This document shows, one piece after another, positions 1 to 13,675 of a stretch of 64,000 nt of DNA. Source of the DNA: Hermatobates lingyangjiaoensis (taxonomy: Eukaryota > Arthropoda > Insecta > Hemiptera > Hermatobatidae); the NCBI GenBank assembly GCA_026182355.1, contig JAPFBL010000068.1:2621001-2685000 (forward strand). Reading direction: 5' to 3'. The notes under the pieces were generated by a model. It ran no database searches. It was given only the letters and a program-made list of their open reading frames with translations, and had not been told where the DNA came from. The position numbers were made by a program, and so were the translations under genes. Positions within the stretch are counted from its first letter, which is position 1. Every line of letters begins with the position of its first letter.

Positions 1-408
<408 letters not shown>

Positions 409-668
409 TAAATATCATTTTATATTAACTTTCATTAAACTGTGTTTTATTTTGAGTAGGCACATTTATTTATTTTTTTTAAATATAAGTAAATTTTAAA
501 CCTTGATATGTACCCTTATTTTCAAAGTATAAATTTCTTTTTTGACCTAGTATACCGGTTAACACTTCGAGTGATTCATAATTAAAATAGTTTAAAAACT
601 AAGTCTTCCTTCTCATTCAGCTTCATTTTTTGCTTTTTTTTATTTTTTTTTATGTTTAAGTTTATTTT

Positions 669-745
669 CCTTTTCTTCACTTATTCTTGGTACTTTCAGA
701 ACATTCTCCAGTGCGTTTTCTCTGTGACTTTGATTTTCCATTTTT
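669..745. repeat. Direct repeat, copy 1 (partner 1548-1625)
   Basis: A block of about 77 bp beginning CCTTTTCTTCACTTATTC recurs 879 bp downstream with one clear difference, GATTTTCC against GATATTCC. Such identity in a diverging intron suggests a recent duplication or two ends of one insertion. No coding potential or terminal inverted repeat was recognised. Confidence 0.75.
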
Positions 746-1547
746 TCATTCCCTCTGCGTACTGAAAAGTTTCTGTTTTTGAGTATACTTTTCTTTATTG
801 TAACGTTTTCTTTCTTTCGTCCTTGCTACTTTAAACCCAAATTTCTCTTTCCTTATCTTGTTTTTTTTGTTTATTTTAAAATTGTAAACTATATTATTGC
901 GCAAAATCTATAGCAATAAAGGACAAACATTTATTAACCCCAAGTATATGCGAAGTCCGATAGAGTGTGGTTGTCGTATCAGTGAACAAAAGACAATCAA
1001 TCGAGTAACAATGAAACAAAAGAAGATAAAATACCGGTTAAAACAATTTATTTTAACAATTTCTTTAAAACAATTATTTAAAAGAAATTGCGAATTACAA
1101 GTAGTAAACGGAAATTGGTATAGTTGGGTAGGTGTAACTTTACTTATATTTAGAGCGATTTTTTAAAAATGTATATTGAGCTGAACCTCCTAGATTAAAT
1201 AAATTTTCCTACATTATGTAAACTTTTTTTCATGATGTACAAAACATTACTAAAAGAAAAGTGATTGAAACAAATCAGAGGAGAGAAAATAGTTTAAACG
1301 GTGATAGTGAAAGAAAGAAGGAAATGTGTGCCAGTGAAACAAAGAAACAAAAATACTTCAACCGTAAAAGGACTGTAACGTACACAGCCGTGCTAATATA
1401 ATTACTCAAAACGCTCTTATACAGTTCGCTTTGAGCAATGTGATTGACGAAGACTCCAATTACTATTGAATTATTAAAATAATGAAGACCTTGCAATTCA
1501 TCCACGTCATGAGGTTGATATACCGGTACACTGCTGTGACAAATTAT

Positions 1548-1625
1548 CCTTTTCTTCACTTATTCTTGGTACTTTCAGAACATTCTCCAGTGCGTTTTCT
1601 CTGTGACTTTGATATTCCATTTTTG
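1548..1625. repeat. Direct repeat, copy 2 (partner 669-745)
   Basis: This is the second copy of the block at 669-745, in the same orientation. It is followed about 110 bp later by a (TA)n tract and a degenerate hammerhead-like sequence, so the repeated block could belong to a Penelope-like end. That link is inference from proximity only. Confidence 0.75.
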
Positions 1626-1781
1626 GAAGAAAAGGATACAAACACAAAGTGAATAAGCAGTGAATCACACCGAGATATATAAATGCATTGGAAGTTATTA
1701 GTATAAGCTTGGTTTTTAATTGACCAATATACAATTATATATATATATATATAACAGTCGTTATCAGCCTTTGGAGCGATT

Positions 1782-1828
1782 CACTTCTTTTCCTGAAGAC
1801 GAGGACATCGAAATATAGTAGTGAGTTC
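1782..1828 (+). ncRNA. Degenerate hammerhead-ribozyme-like motif
   Basis: The order CACTTCTTTTC, CTGAAGA, CGAGGACATC, GAAA, then TAGTAGTGAG fits a type I hammerhead layout: the flanking CACT and AGTG can pair as helix I, and both conserved core boxes are present. Helix II is poor, so catalysis is doubtful. It resembles the motifs at 12606-12660 and 57871-57925. It follows directly after a (TA)n tract, as many related copies here do. Confidence 0.35.
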
Positions 1829-2156
1829 AGTGGTTTCCTTTCTATGTGTTCTTTTTTAAATTCTAGTTTATATATATATAAAATTATATATATATTATGG
1901 TTATCAATACATATAATTGAAAACTAAAATGTGACACTTTAAACAGGATGGACTCTAGCTATCAATGAGAAATCATTTTGTTGTTCTGATAAGGTATTGT
2001 TGTTACTGTTGAAAAGTAGACCAGTTTTGAATTTCATATTGCTGTTTATACGTTAATTTGTATTTGACATGTTCATGGTGAAATCTTTTTTTGTAAGTAA
2101 TGGCGATATGAACCGCTTACCTCTTGTTCTCATTAGACACGACATTCTTACAGTAG

Positions 2157-4633
<2,477 letters not shown>

Positions 4634-4775
4634 CGAATTGAGACTGGGAACAGTGTGCTGCACCTAGTGGAGGGTTTCGCTTTGGTCATGCTGTGCAGCT
4701 GTCGATTATGTCCTCGCAGAGTGGCTCTTCATTTACTTCGAGAGGCTAAGGCGCTCCTCAAGGCCCTATCTTCAG
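4634..4775 (+). CDS. fry: Furry (fry), exon 3 of the window
   Basis: The exon reads RIETGNSVLHLVEGFALVML, then CSCRLCPRRVALHLLREAKA and LLKALSS. It matches the vertebrate segment that I recall as SVLHAVEGFALVLLCS followed by a basic helix ending in LFIALG. It enters at phase 0 behind CTAAG and leaves one base of the next codon before the donor CAG|GTTAGT, phase 1. The 3' end of this exon is partly duplicated about 100 bp downstream (4838-4886), where the donor GT has been lost. Confidence 0.9.
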
Positions 4776-5580
4776 GTTAGTCTTAGCTGTTCTCATGTCA
4801 TTGACCTGGGTAACTTATATCTTTACCGGAAATTTTTTTCGAGAGGCTAAGTTGTTCTGCAAGGTTCTGTCTTCAGATTAGTCTCTTTCTGATATGAGGT
4901 GAAACCTCTGATTTAGAATAATTCTGCTACTGAGATTGCTAGAATACTGGTAGTAACTTATCTGCTAATGGGCTAAGTAAAGAGTGTCTCGTATAGAGGA
5001 GTCTCTGGCTAAAGACACAGGGCTAGAGAATGACTAAGCAACTCCACAAGCGATTTAAAAGGGTCCCTAAGGACCAGATATGTCACCCGAAAGCATTTTT
5101 AATGTTTTTGTTATACTTACGTAACTGTGTATATAAGATTTTCTTCATTTTGCCATTTATCAAATGTAAAGTTAGTCAAACTGGGTAAAAGAGCATACCT
5201 CGAGACTTACTAGGTAGTATATTTAACAATAGTTTTATTTAAAAAAAGAAACATAAATTCATGAGAAATTTTAATCATATATTTAAAAAGAATTATGTAT
5301 ATTTTACTGATATTTATTTGAAAGTTATTCTAAGAAAGTAACCTGATATTACATATTAAATATGGTTAATAAAATTTACCGTTTCTTATATAGTTGTATT
5401 TTACTCCTCTTGAGAAAACTATTAAAGAAATTGTTAAACTGAAGCTCTGGGTGTGGAATATTCTGTCGCATAAGAGGAAATTAATTGTTTGTCAAGATTA
5501 CAAAATATATGGTTTGAAGCCATGTGTCATGTAATGGGAGAGGATTTGATTTGTTGAAGTTGTTTTTGTGAATGGCGCAG
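4776..5580 (+). other. fry: fry intron (0.8 kb) with a decayed exon-end duplicate
   Basis: A copy of the last part of exon 3 plus the start of the intron lies at 4838-4886. The remainder is AT-rich with no further feature. The acceptor is GGCGCAG at 5574-5580. Confidence 0.75.
4838..4886 (+). pseudogene. Partial duplicate of the end of fry exon 3
   Basis: The stretch TTCGAGAGGCTAAG, then a CAAGG core and TCTTCAGATTAGTC, follows 4737-4785 closely at an offset of 101 bases. In the copy the donor GGTTAG has become GATTAG and several codons differ. It therefore looks like a local tandem duplication that is decaying and cannot splice at the old site. Confidence 0.65.
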
Positions 5581-5748
5581 GTGATGTGGAGCAAGAAGAG
5601 CCAGTGATTGACGTGATGGAGCGCTGGTGTCCCGTCGTTGTGGAGAACTGTCTTCACTTGCTGCCGCAGACCGAAAAGGCTGCTGTTCAACTGTCTTCCA
5701 TTGACATGCAGTGGATAGCTGACCGGTCTTCTTCTGCCTGGACTGCAG
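5581..5748 (+). CDS. fry: Furry (fry), exon 4 of the window
   Basis: The exon completes a split Gly codon and reads DVEQEEPVIDVMERWCPVVV, then ENCLHLLPQTEKAAV and DMQWIADRSSSAWTA. The acidic stretch followed by P-x-IDVM, and the later D-x-QW-x, match the recalled Furry order in human (RPMIDVMDQ and later DLQWLVEW). The acceptor is GGCGCAG before 5581 and the donor is CAG|GTAACT after 5748 at phase 1. It encodes part of the helical repeat region; no catalytic residues are expected. Confidence 0.9.
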
Positions 5749-7286
5749 GTAACTCATTCTCTCATGGATCATACTGCACAAGGGTTATCGCAACTATATT
5801 GATATCAAATACTTGAATCATTTAAATTGTTTGTTTCATTTGTTCCCAACACTCAGACTGTAAGCTTTCTTCTTTAGTGCTGTTTTAGAGGCGGGCAGTG
5901 TGAGATTTATTATTTGAAACACATTTTAGTTGTGTGAGCCACATTACAGGTCTGATTCTACATCGGGAATTATAACTTTTTCCTCACTCAAGTTTAGTCG
6001 ATTAGGAATCTTTAATGAGTACTTGACATTGCAGGCTCAGGAGTGATAGCTTTACGTCCTATGGAGGGATGGCAAGTACCTCCTATTTCTCACGTGAAAA
6101 GTCAAGAGCTATAGTGAAGGTTCGATTTTCAAATATTCATTATTACATGAAATTACGCTTTCACTAGACCGTTTTGTGTTTCTAAATATTATTAAAAATT
6201 CATAAATATGTCGTTATTACACAGTTTCATTGTAAACCTGGCTCAAGCATGGACAAATAAGAAAAAGCATTGATTCAAACATGTGTTGTAGACGGCGTTG
6301 GTAGTAAAAAAAAAACGGTTTCGGGTTGGATTCAGATTACTGTTGCTATGAAACAGGACTCAGTTTAAGCTACGGGTATGTTAGGTTGTATTCGTTACTA
6401 ACGGGAACTCTATGGTCGTTCACACAGAGGTTAGCGTAGTGGATGCCAAACCCGCGCAGAACGATTCGCACTTGGTACGCTCCAAACATTAAAAAAAAAA
6501 TTTTGGAGGAACAAGAGCAGCCATCAGGAACAGGGTAATTAGTTTTGTGGGAATTACAGGGGATAAGAGATCATATATTAATGATATTCATACAGGAGGC
6601 GTTCGCAGACTTAACTTCCTGAGGCAAGTGAATATCTTTTGCAGAGGTTAATTTTCTGTATGAGATTAAATTATAGAGGTTAGAAGGGTGTCGAAGATGC
6701 AGGAAGATAGTCAGGCAGGAATATGCTACAGGTTGAGGAGAAGAGGACAAAATGGGAAGACCTCTTCAATGATAGTGCTAAGTTTGTGGATACATGGATA
6801 GCTGGTTGCGACAAAATGGGAAGATTTTGTACCTGAAGATCGATTTCTTGATATGGGAAGGGTGGAAACTATGAAAATGTAAAGTTTCAAAAGTATTGAA
6901 AAAATATTTGTTATAAATATGTTATAAACAAAATTATTGTAAATAACATTACATGTATTGTAAACAGTTAAATTTTCTACATTTTTAAAGAGATAGTGAT
7001 TATGTTTTAAAATTCTTGTTTTTTTCCCACGTCGACAGTGAAGAACTGAAATGAATTCATTATTAAGATATTTCTGTCTGCATAGACTTTTTGTGATAGA
7101 CAGAATTATTGAACTTGGTTTACCAGTTTAAGTTTTTCTCATTATTAATCAAGTTATTGATTTGAACAGTTTGAAATTTATTAAAACTGTTGAACGATAG
7201 TACTGATATGTATAGTGAAATTACTGTAAATAGAATACGTATGTAACGGTTGCTTGTACAGTGGTGAGGAGAGTATTTGGTTGTAG
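5749..7286 (+). other. fry: fry intron (1.5 kb) with diverged repeats
   Basis: Bases at about 5936-6100 (GATTCTACATCGGGA, ACTCAAGT, then ATCTTTAATGAGTAC) resemble the body of the tRNA-derived SINEs at 21048 and 25930. A block at about 6495-6640 resembles 33375-33530 (GAGCAGCC-TCAGGAA, later GGCAAGTGAATATC), so both are copies of another unnamed repeat. The splice acceptor used is GTTGTAG at 7280-7286. Confidence 0.6.
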
Positions 7287-7500
7287 GAATTCAAGAAGAC
7301 AGCGGGAAGAGCGGGAGCTCGGGGCCTGGGGCCGGAGGTGGAGGGGGCATGGTGAGCGGCACCAACGACCCGTGGGCCTGCGTCTTCTTCAGCATCGTGG
7401 ACCGCGGCAGAGTGCTGTGCAAGTGTCCCTCGGCCGTGGCGCAGGCCTGGCCCATTGTCTACAACAGACTGCACATGCTCTACACCGTCATCGACCCCAC
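7287..7500 (+). CDS. fry: Furry (fry), exon 5 of the window
   Basis: The exon reads [20 protein letters not shown], then [20 protein letters not shown], then [20 protein letters not shown]. The DPW-x-CxFxF motif and the AW-P-x-x-RL core followed by VDP are Furry landmarks. The glycine/serine-rich run just before them looks like a lineage-specific flexible linker. The acceptor at 7286 was chosen because the alternative AG at 7260 would bring an in-frame stop before the conserved block. The exon ends with two bases of a codon before GTCAGT, phase 2. GC content rises sharply here compared with the flanks. Confidence 0.9.
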
Positions 7501-8191
7501 GTCAGTGTCAATCTCTCACACTATTCTGCAATAACTGTAACTTTAAAAATTATGAATTTCACTAAAGTTGATTAAATAATCATGGTATCCATTAAATAAC
7601 GATAAATATATAACCTGAAAAGAAAGATAGCTAGAATGTTTTTCTATATAGCACTGATAGAAAGATTATTATCCACTGACTTCTGTCCAGCGGTTAAATC
7701 AATTTGGATCAAATTTAATATTAAGTATTTAAATTTGACTACCTTTTGTTTAATATCCATACCAACTTGATCGGAACATTTAAAACTTATTTTATTTATA
7801 ACTTAATTATTAATTAATAGTTTTTTAAGCTTTTATACTTAAGGGCAATTTTTATGTGGATCGCACAGTATGCTTATTGAATGAAAACTAAAAAGCCCGA
7901 ATCGCTAGAAATTTTAATCAAAATCTCTTGGACACATTTCTAAGAAGTCCCTGTCATTTAATTTTTTTTTAATAAAGTACCTCCTAAAAAATTGTTATTT
8001 TGGTTTCGAAGCTGCAGCTTGCTGTTTTCTCAAAAGCCACTTAGGTTAGGTAAGGTTATAGTGGCTGTCGCAGAAGAGAAACCACATAGGCTATTAACTG
8101 GCCCCTTGTGATACGACAATAAAAGAGACTTAAATATGAAATTATATCTCTTTTGTATTGATATAGCTTCTCAACCACTGATTTATTAAGT

Positions 8192-8911
8192 TCACAGAAG
8201 GTGTTCTTGAGGATTTTGGTCATAAAGAAAATTCAACTCCTGTTTATACGCCGACATTTCGCCAAAAATTGCTTGGTGTTTTCAAGACTAAAAAACAATT
8301 TATTAACGACATAAGTTGAGCAAGACAAATACATCCACGGAACACTAACCAACAAAACAAAAAAAAAATAAACAAAAATACAGTAACAAGAAAACCACAA
8401 AAGGTCATAAAGTACCCAGTGTTATTGTTCATTTTTTAAAAACATTGTTGTTTAAACTTAATTACTTATTATTAATTATTAAGACCACAAAACACACTTT
8501 TCAAACAGATAAGCACAATACTACAAAATAATTCTGGGATGATACCTCTATACAGAGCATTAAAGCAAAACAAACAGACAGTAACAAACACAGTGCGCCA
8601 GAAAATTACAAAACAATAAAAAAAGGCAAAAAATGAAGGAAATTAAGGGAAACAAAACCTACAAAAATTATTACCTTGTCTTTGAGGTTATGATCCTTTT
8701 GTTGTTTTCTTGTTATTGTATTTTTGTTTGTTTTTTTTTTTTGCTTTCTGTTGGTTGGTATTCCGTGGATGTATTTGTCTTGCTCAACTATGTCATTAAT
8801 AAGTTGTTTTTTAGCCTTGAAAACGCCAAGCAATTTTTGGCGAAACGTCGGCGTATAATCAGGAGTTGAATTTTTTTTATGACCAAAATCCTGAAGAACC
8901 CCTTCTGTGAA
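8192..8911. mobile_element. Foldback element with PLE-type hammerhead-like ends
   Basis: The arm at 8192-8410 recurs as the reverse complement at 8690-8911, with about 280 bp of AC-rich spacer between. Each arm carries GCCAAGCAATTTTTGGCG followed by AAACGTCGGCGTAT (+ strand near 8825-8862, minus strand near 8240-8280). This has the form of a hammerhead stem II, GAAAC box and helix I. The CTGANGA box is decayed to a CTTGAAAA form, so self-cleavage is unlikely. The arms differ by scattered changes, which indicates age. No transposase is encoded. Confidence 0.7.
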
Positions 8912-10612
8912 CTATATCTCTTTTGGTTTCTGGTATATCCTTTAGTCACACGCACCCAAAAATAGGCATGCTCGTGATCTCGTGTGGCACATTATGTCAC
9001 ATACAGCCCAATTTGAGAAAGCTATTTTATTGTGTTTAGGGGACCTCAGAATGTGTATTCTTGTTGAAAACTGAATACACTGAATAGTTGCTCGAATTTA
9101 AAACTTTTGACCTAAATCAATAGGTTAATTACTAATAGAGATGGTATATGAAAGAAGAATACACAAATTAAAACGCGACCTGGGGTAGTATACGAACATT
9201 ATCAATAATTTATTTTCTTTCTCTAGAGTTTGGTCTTGGTGTTTAAATAATAAAAATAGAATTTTTGTTTTAGTAGCAATCTTTAATTTTAGAAATTTCA
9301 TATTAGATTTTATGGCTAAGGCATTCGTTCCATAACAGACTGATATACCTGTAATTACCTATATATTTCGGTCATCCTTGTAGATGAATATTCAAGAAGA
9401 CTTTAAATGTCCATTATGCTATGTTTATAGGGTGTAAATGTTCTATAAGGAAGTCACTAAACATATGTTCTGTAAATAAGGGTAAATTTGAAGTTTGTTT
9501 CGTTTTATTTCTTAAAGTTGTCGCCTTAGAATGGCCGCATGGATATTATTCATTATATTAGTAAGTTTTAGAAGTAAAACTATTCTTTATCGTCGGAAAA
9601 AAAACCAGCCGCTCATAAAATTTAATGGAATTATTTTTATGTTGAATATACTTTTTTTTTTATAAAAATACGCTATATAAAAAAAATTTATTGTTTTTGT
9701 AATTTTATAAGTGATTATCAATATTCTTGATAATTTATTTTTTTGTTAATTGTATGCGTTAAATTATTATGTCACATTACTGTAGCGGTGCCCATGTGCA
9801 ATCTTTTTGGCCTTGCCGTTCGATTATCAGCAGTCACAAGTGAGTTGGTATGTGGTGACAGGAGGCTGGTGTTTCTTGAAAATATTAGGGATTTGCTCCT
9901 AATTACTCACTGTACCATCTCTATGACGTTGATGAAATAATTTCCTATACATCTCGAGTATTCACCATTAGCTAAAGAAGCTCATATTATTTAAGTTGCT
10001 GCTAAGTACTAACAGGAAGGTTATGGAATTTGACAACTGATACTTCAGGAAGATCACGTTAAAAATGACAGCTTGGTGTTACAATAAATATGACTATAAA
10101 ATATTATTACGAAATAGTGCATGGCTCAGAGGTATTTTTCTGTGTGATATTTCTAATTAAGGTATAATTTCTTTTAACTGCGACGTTACACTGTCTTCGA
10201 CCGGGTGAGATTTATCTGCAAGCTGACCACATAAAAGAAAAGGTTAATTTCTTCATGTTAACGAGATTATCAAGGGTAAAACATTATATAGATGAAGTGT
10301 TGATGCATGTAGGAAATGGAAGGAAAGAAAACAATGTGTCAGAGGGATTCCGTTTTTTTTGGACGTGGGCTTTCATTTGATGTGAGAGACTCTAATGGAG
10401 GACCCAAAGTATGTTTGCCAAGGTATAATTAGATTAGGAATCTTTTTTCCTTACTTTCATTCCTTCTCTGATATTTTACCGGCACTAAGAGTTATAGAAT
10501 AGTAAATGTGTACCTTTGTGTACCTAAATTTTCCATTTAGCTTGATAATTCTAGAATATCATGATGAAATTCAACACTGTTTTAAGGTAGCATGTCGCAG
10601 GATTGTTCTTCT

Positions 10613-10674
10613 GCTGTATTAATGGCGATCCATTATAATATATAAGTCAAACCATACTTTAAAAAACTCAGCAT
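10613..10674. repeat. Direct repeat, copy 1 (partner 11665-11726)
   Basis: The block TATTAATGGCGATCCATTAT, continuing to CATACTTTAAAAAACTCAGC, recurs about 1.05 kb downstream with a few differences, close to the start of fry exon 6. The family is not recognised. Confidence 0.65.
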
Positions 10675-11664
10675 AACTAAATAATTCTCTAGTTGTAGAG
10701 TGATTTACTATGTGGTATTTTCTCGTACTTAGAAATTATAGACAAAGTCCCCCACATAAACGAAGTTTTTTTTAAAAAAAACCAATGGGTTCCAATATGT
10801 CATGTTCTTCTTCAGATTTATTCCTTTATAGTGAGAAGGCAGAAATCGGGATCGCAAACGCGAATTCATTTCCGTGTTACCTTCTCCTTAGAAGCAGATT
10901 GTTTTCCCTAGTGATTCAAAATGAGTAGTTTGCTGAATAAATTGGCGTTTTAGAAATGTGTAAGGAGTAGTAGGCACGCACCCTTGCTAGCGGCTAATTT
11001 ATTAATTTCAACCTTATATGATTAATATATGATTAAAATTATGTGTACTTTTTATTTTAGGAAGTGTAGTTGATAGTATACACCTAAACATTTATCAATG
11101 CTTAATTAATTTCGGCACTTAGCTACCTGTTTAGGTATTACAGGTGTTGTTTATACGTTATATTGATTCTCTAATTGGGACATTCCTGAATCAACTCAGT
11201 TTGAGCTTCTAAATTATTAATCAGTTTGTCGGAACATCTGAAGTTTATGAGATAAATCTACATAGAAAGAGTTGCTTGTAAAATATTAATTTGATTCATC
11301 AAAGATTGTGGACTGTAGCGTGTACACAAGCTTTTGGATACACGCCCACACAGAGACAACATCGAAATAACGTCATAAAACGACTTTGGGGTCTTCAAAA
11401 CATGTAATTTGTTTGTTTTGAGTAACATGTAACAAAATAAAAATTGTTTAGAGGAGATAAGATTTCAACAATTAAGTACTTCAAATTATTTTGAGTTAAC
11501 CAAAAATTAATATTTCATTCTTTATATATATGATGTAAAGTATTTTTTTTGTTATTTTACTTATCTTACTCTGTTTTATGTATTATGTACACATTATGAA
11601 TATTTTATTTATAATTCGATCTGCGACCCATTGGAATGGTCTCCCAACCAACAATCTGTTAGTC

Positions 11665-11726
11665 TACTGTATTAATGACGACCCATTATAATACATAAGT
11701 CAAACCATACTTTAAAAAACTAAGCA
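11665..11726. repeat. Direct repeat, copy 2 (partner 10613-10674)
   Basis: This second copy of the block at 10613-10674 lies about 60 bp before the acceptor of fry exon 6. Its position could place it near the branch point of the intron; that is inference from distance only. Confidence 0.65.
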
Positions 11727-11789
11727 AAAGTTTCTAGCCCTCTGCACTGCTAGAATGTTGTTGTGACCCATGGGTTGTTGTGTTTACAG

Positions 11790-11966
11790 GCCAGTCAGTG
11801 ACAATCGAGCTTCGTTATTACGGGGCTCAGCGCCCGTGCGCAAGCCAGTGACAGAGCGCGACATGCACCTGGTCGTCTGGCGTAACTACGCCAGCCTGGC
11901 GATGCGAGTCGTCCCGCCAACTCCCAGCCCGATAGTGCGGTGTGCCTCTCCAGACCTCAGTCTCAG
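11790..11966 (+). CDS. fry: Furry (fry), exon 6 of the window
   Basis: After completing a Thr codon the exon reads [20 protein letters not shown], then [18 protein letters not shown], then [12 protein letters not shown]. The VxWRNYxxLxxxV motif is a strong Furry landmark (recalled in human as VTLWRNYLILCFGVA). The RCASPDLSL stretch matches my memory of arthropod Furry. The acceptor is TTTACAG and the donor is CTCAG|GTGATC with phase 2. The next in-frame exon is either the 93-nt cassette at 18656 or exon 7 at 28855; both accept phase 2. Confidence 0.92.
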
Positions 11967-12605
11967 GTGATCTCTTCGATTTCATAAGCATGCGTATTTT
12001 AATGTGGCTTATAACCAATACAAAGGAAATGATTCAATTAAAAAAAAAAAATATTAGGGATCACTAATAGAGTCATTCACGAAGAATTAACCACTGAGAC
12101 GATTGAAAAGGATTGTTACAACATTCCTTTTACATATTGAATTTCTTTAATCTGCATTTAATTTCTAAACATACTGCCCTGTAAGTCACAGATTCCTCAA
12201 ATTAAAATATTAAAATCATAAATTAGTAATGTAGTCTACTAGAACTTTTATTCCATACTGAGCCCTACAAGGTGAAAAGGAAAAAAAACCTTTAGAACCA
12301 GGTCTCTCAGATTACAGTGACGATCTCCAATCTTCAGGATGTCAGAAGTGTCCCAGTGTGCAGAGCACATCTTGTCGTCATATTGGGATGGCAAATAAGA
12401 AAAGTATTATATTGATCTTATGGATTCACCACTGCTTCCCAAAATTTATCGATTCAACATTCTGGTAAAATCCATGTTTTTCTAAAAAATGAGAAAAATT
12501 TATCACTGCAATGTTGTATGACTATATATATGATAAAAAAAATGAGATACAGAAGGACTGATAACACTTAAATTAACTGTGGCGTATAGAAAGAAACATA
12601 ACAAA

Positions 12606-12660
12606 GGACTCACTTTTCAATTTTCGACCGTTATGGTGGTCGTCCTGAGGAGAAGAAGTG
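12606..12660 (-). ncRNA. Hammerhead-ribozyme-like motif, decayed core
   Basis: On the minus strand the order is CACTTCTTCTC, CTCAGGA, then CGACC, loop, GGTC, then GAAAATTGAAAAGTGAGTCC. The outer CACTT and AAGTG can form helix I and GACC/GGTC forms stem II. The first core box should be CTGANGA and is CTCAGGA here, which would be expected to abolish cleavage. The 3' part matches 57735-57770 and 57895-57925. Confidence 0.5.
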
Positions 12661-12702
12661 AATTGACTGAGGGACGACAGTCAACTGATATATATATATG
12701 AA

Positions 12703-12893
12703 AGTATAAGCCCCTAGGAAAAACTAAAAAGCACAGAAAATATGCTATCAGGCCTTTAAAATTAATGTCATCAGAGGGCAACTAAAGATTTGATCAATCT
12801 TCAGTTGCTCTCTGATGACATTTCTCTGATGACAAAGGCCTCAGAGCATATTTTCTGTTTTTTTTTTAGTTTTTCCTTGTGGCTTATACTTAC
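12703..12893. mobile_element. Short foldback with hammerhead-like cores
   Basis: The arms 12703-12788 and 12803-12893 are inverted copies running from AAGTATAAGCCCCTAGGAAA through CAGAAAATATGCT to GTCATCAGAGGGCAACT. Each contains CTGATGACAT followed by an A-rich AAAGGCCT box. This resembles the single copy at 48190-48250, where flanking GCTCT and AGAGC can pair as helix I. In the right arm the CTCTGATGACA motif is duplicated. A TA tract (12689-12698) lies just before the left arm. Confidence 0.65.
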
Positions 12894-13104
12894 ATTAGTT
12901 TCAGTCACGTGTTTATTGTTTTATTTAGTGTATATATATATATATATATGCTCAATTTGAGTGAGACTATAAAAGACCGGTTGTTTTGTTGGAAAGATGT
13001 TAGTCACATTTCTGAATTTCTTATTGTGGTTTAGACGCTGATTTTTATTTTACGTGTTCACGTGAAATGAGGTTTATATATATCACTATTTTTCTCTTTC
13101 ATAG

Positions 13105-13418
13105 AGGTTTGATCTGGCTTCAAATAATACAACACCTTTAAACAGACGTTTCATATATATTTGTAGACATCATCAGAGCTACAAATGAATTTAATTACAA
13201 TAAGATGAAAAAATGTTTATAACTTACATTATTTAAGTAATATTCATCACTGCAATATTTTGTTATTGCAAGGAAATGAGTACACGACCGTTATATTCAA
13301 ATCAGCCTATAGTGCTGCTACTAGTGACACTTATTGATGTAGCCCTGAAGATGTCTACAAATGTAGACGAAACGTCGGTTTAAAGGTGTTCTATTGTTTG
13401 AAGCTAGACCAAACCTTG
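13105..13418. mobile_element. Inverted pair of PLE-type ends
   Basis: The left arm 13105-13186 (minus orientation) and the right arm 13332-13418 (plus) share the sequence from TTTGAAGC-AGA through AACACCTTTAAAC to the hammerhead core and GTAGC. About 145 bp lie between them and hold no ORF. The right copy has an intact hammerhead core; the left has lost stem II to a TA run (CTGATGA then TATATATGAAAC). Confidence 0.75.
13337..13388 (+). ncRNA. Hammerhead ribozyme, best preserved core
   Basis: The sequence runs AGCC, CTGAAGA, then TGTCTACAAATGTAGAC, then GAAAC, GTC, GGTT. AGCC with GGTT gives helix I (one G-U pair). GTCTAC with GTAGAC gives a six-pair stem II around a short loop. GAAA is intact. 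AC-GU is self-complementary and C precedes the expected cleavage point, as in minimal type I hammerheads described for Penelope-like elements. Helix III is too short to close on its own, so activity would probably need a dimer or tandem copy (inference). Confidence 0.72.
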
Positions 13419-13529
13419 ATAAAAAAGAAAAACAGTGTCCAGTATATGTGGTCGAGAAAAATTCATTTAAATATATATATATATATATATAGTATTATAC
13501 AACAACATATAATACACCATTCAACTGTT

Positions 13530-13675
13530 TATATAAATCGGGACTTGGTCAGTTTGCCATGTTCAAATGAAAATCTCAAATGCCCTTGATTGAATAAATT
13601 GGGCCTTTCAACCTTTGGGTATTTAAGAGTTTGATTTGAACCTGGAAAATTAACTGAGTCCCGATTTAATTTAGT
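13530..13675. repeat. Imperfect foldback with CGGGACTNGGTCA ends
   Basis: AAATCGGGACTTGGTCAGTT near 13535 is mirrored by AACTGAGTCCCGATTTAA near 13655, with a less regular middle. The same terminal words occur at 32977-33020 (CGGGACTCGGTCA and TAGTCCCGATAAAC), 38701 (CGGGGTTCGGTCAATTTTCC) and 27320 (GGAGTCTCGATAAAC). These appear to be ends of one family. Confidence 0.5.

Larger units (their letters stand above)
7501..11789 (+). other. fry: fry intron (4.3 kb) with a large inverted repeat
   Basis: The intron holds the inverted pair at 8192-8410 and 8690-8911 and one half of a direct repeat of about 60 bp (10613-10674, with the other half at 11665-11726). The rest, for example 8912-10610 and 10675-11664, is AT-rich with no ORF I can recognise. 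The acceptor is GTTTACAG at 11782-11789. Confidence 0.7.
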
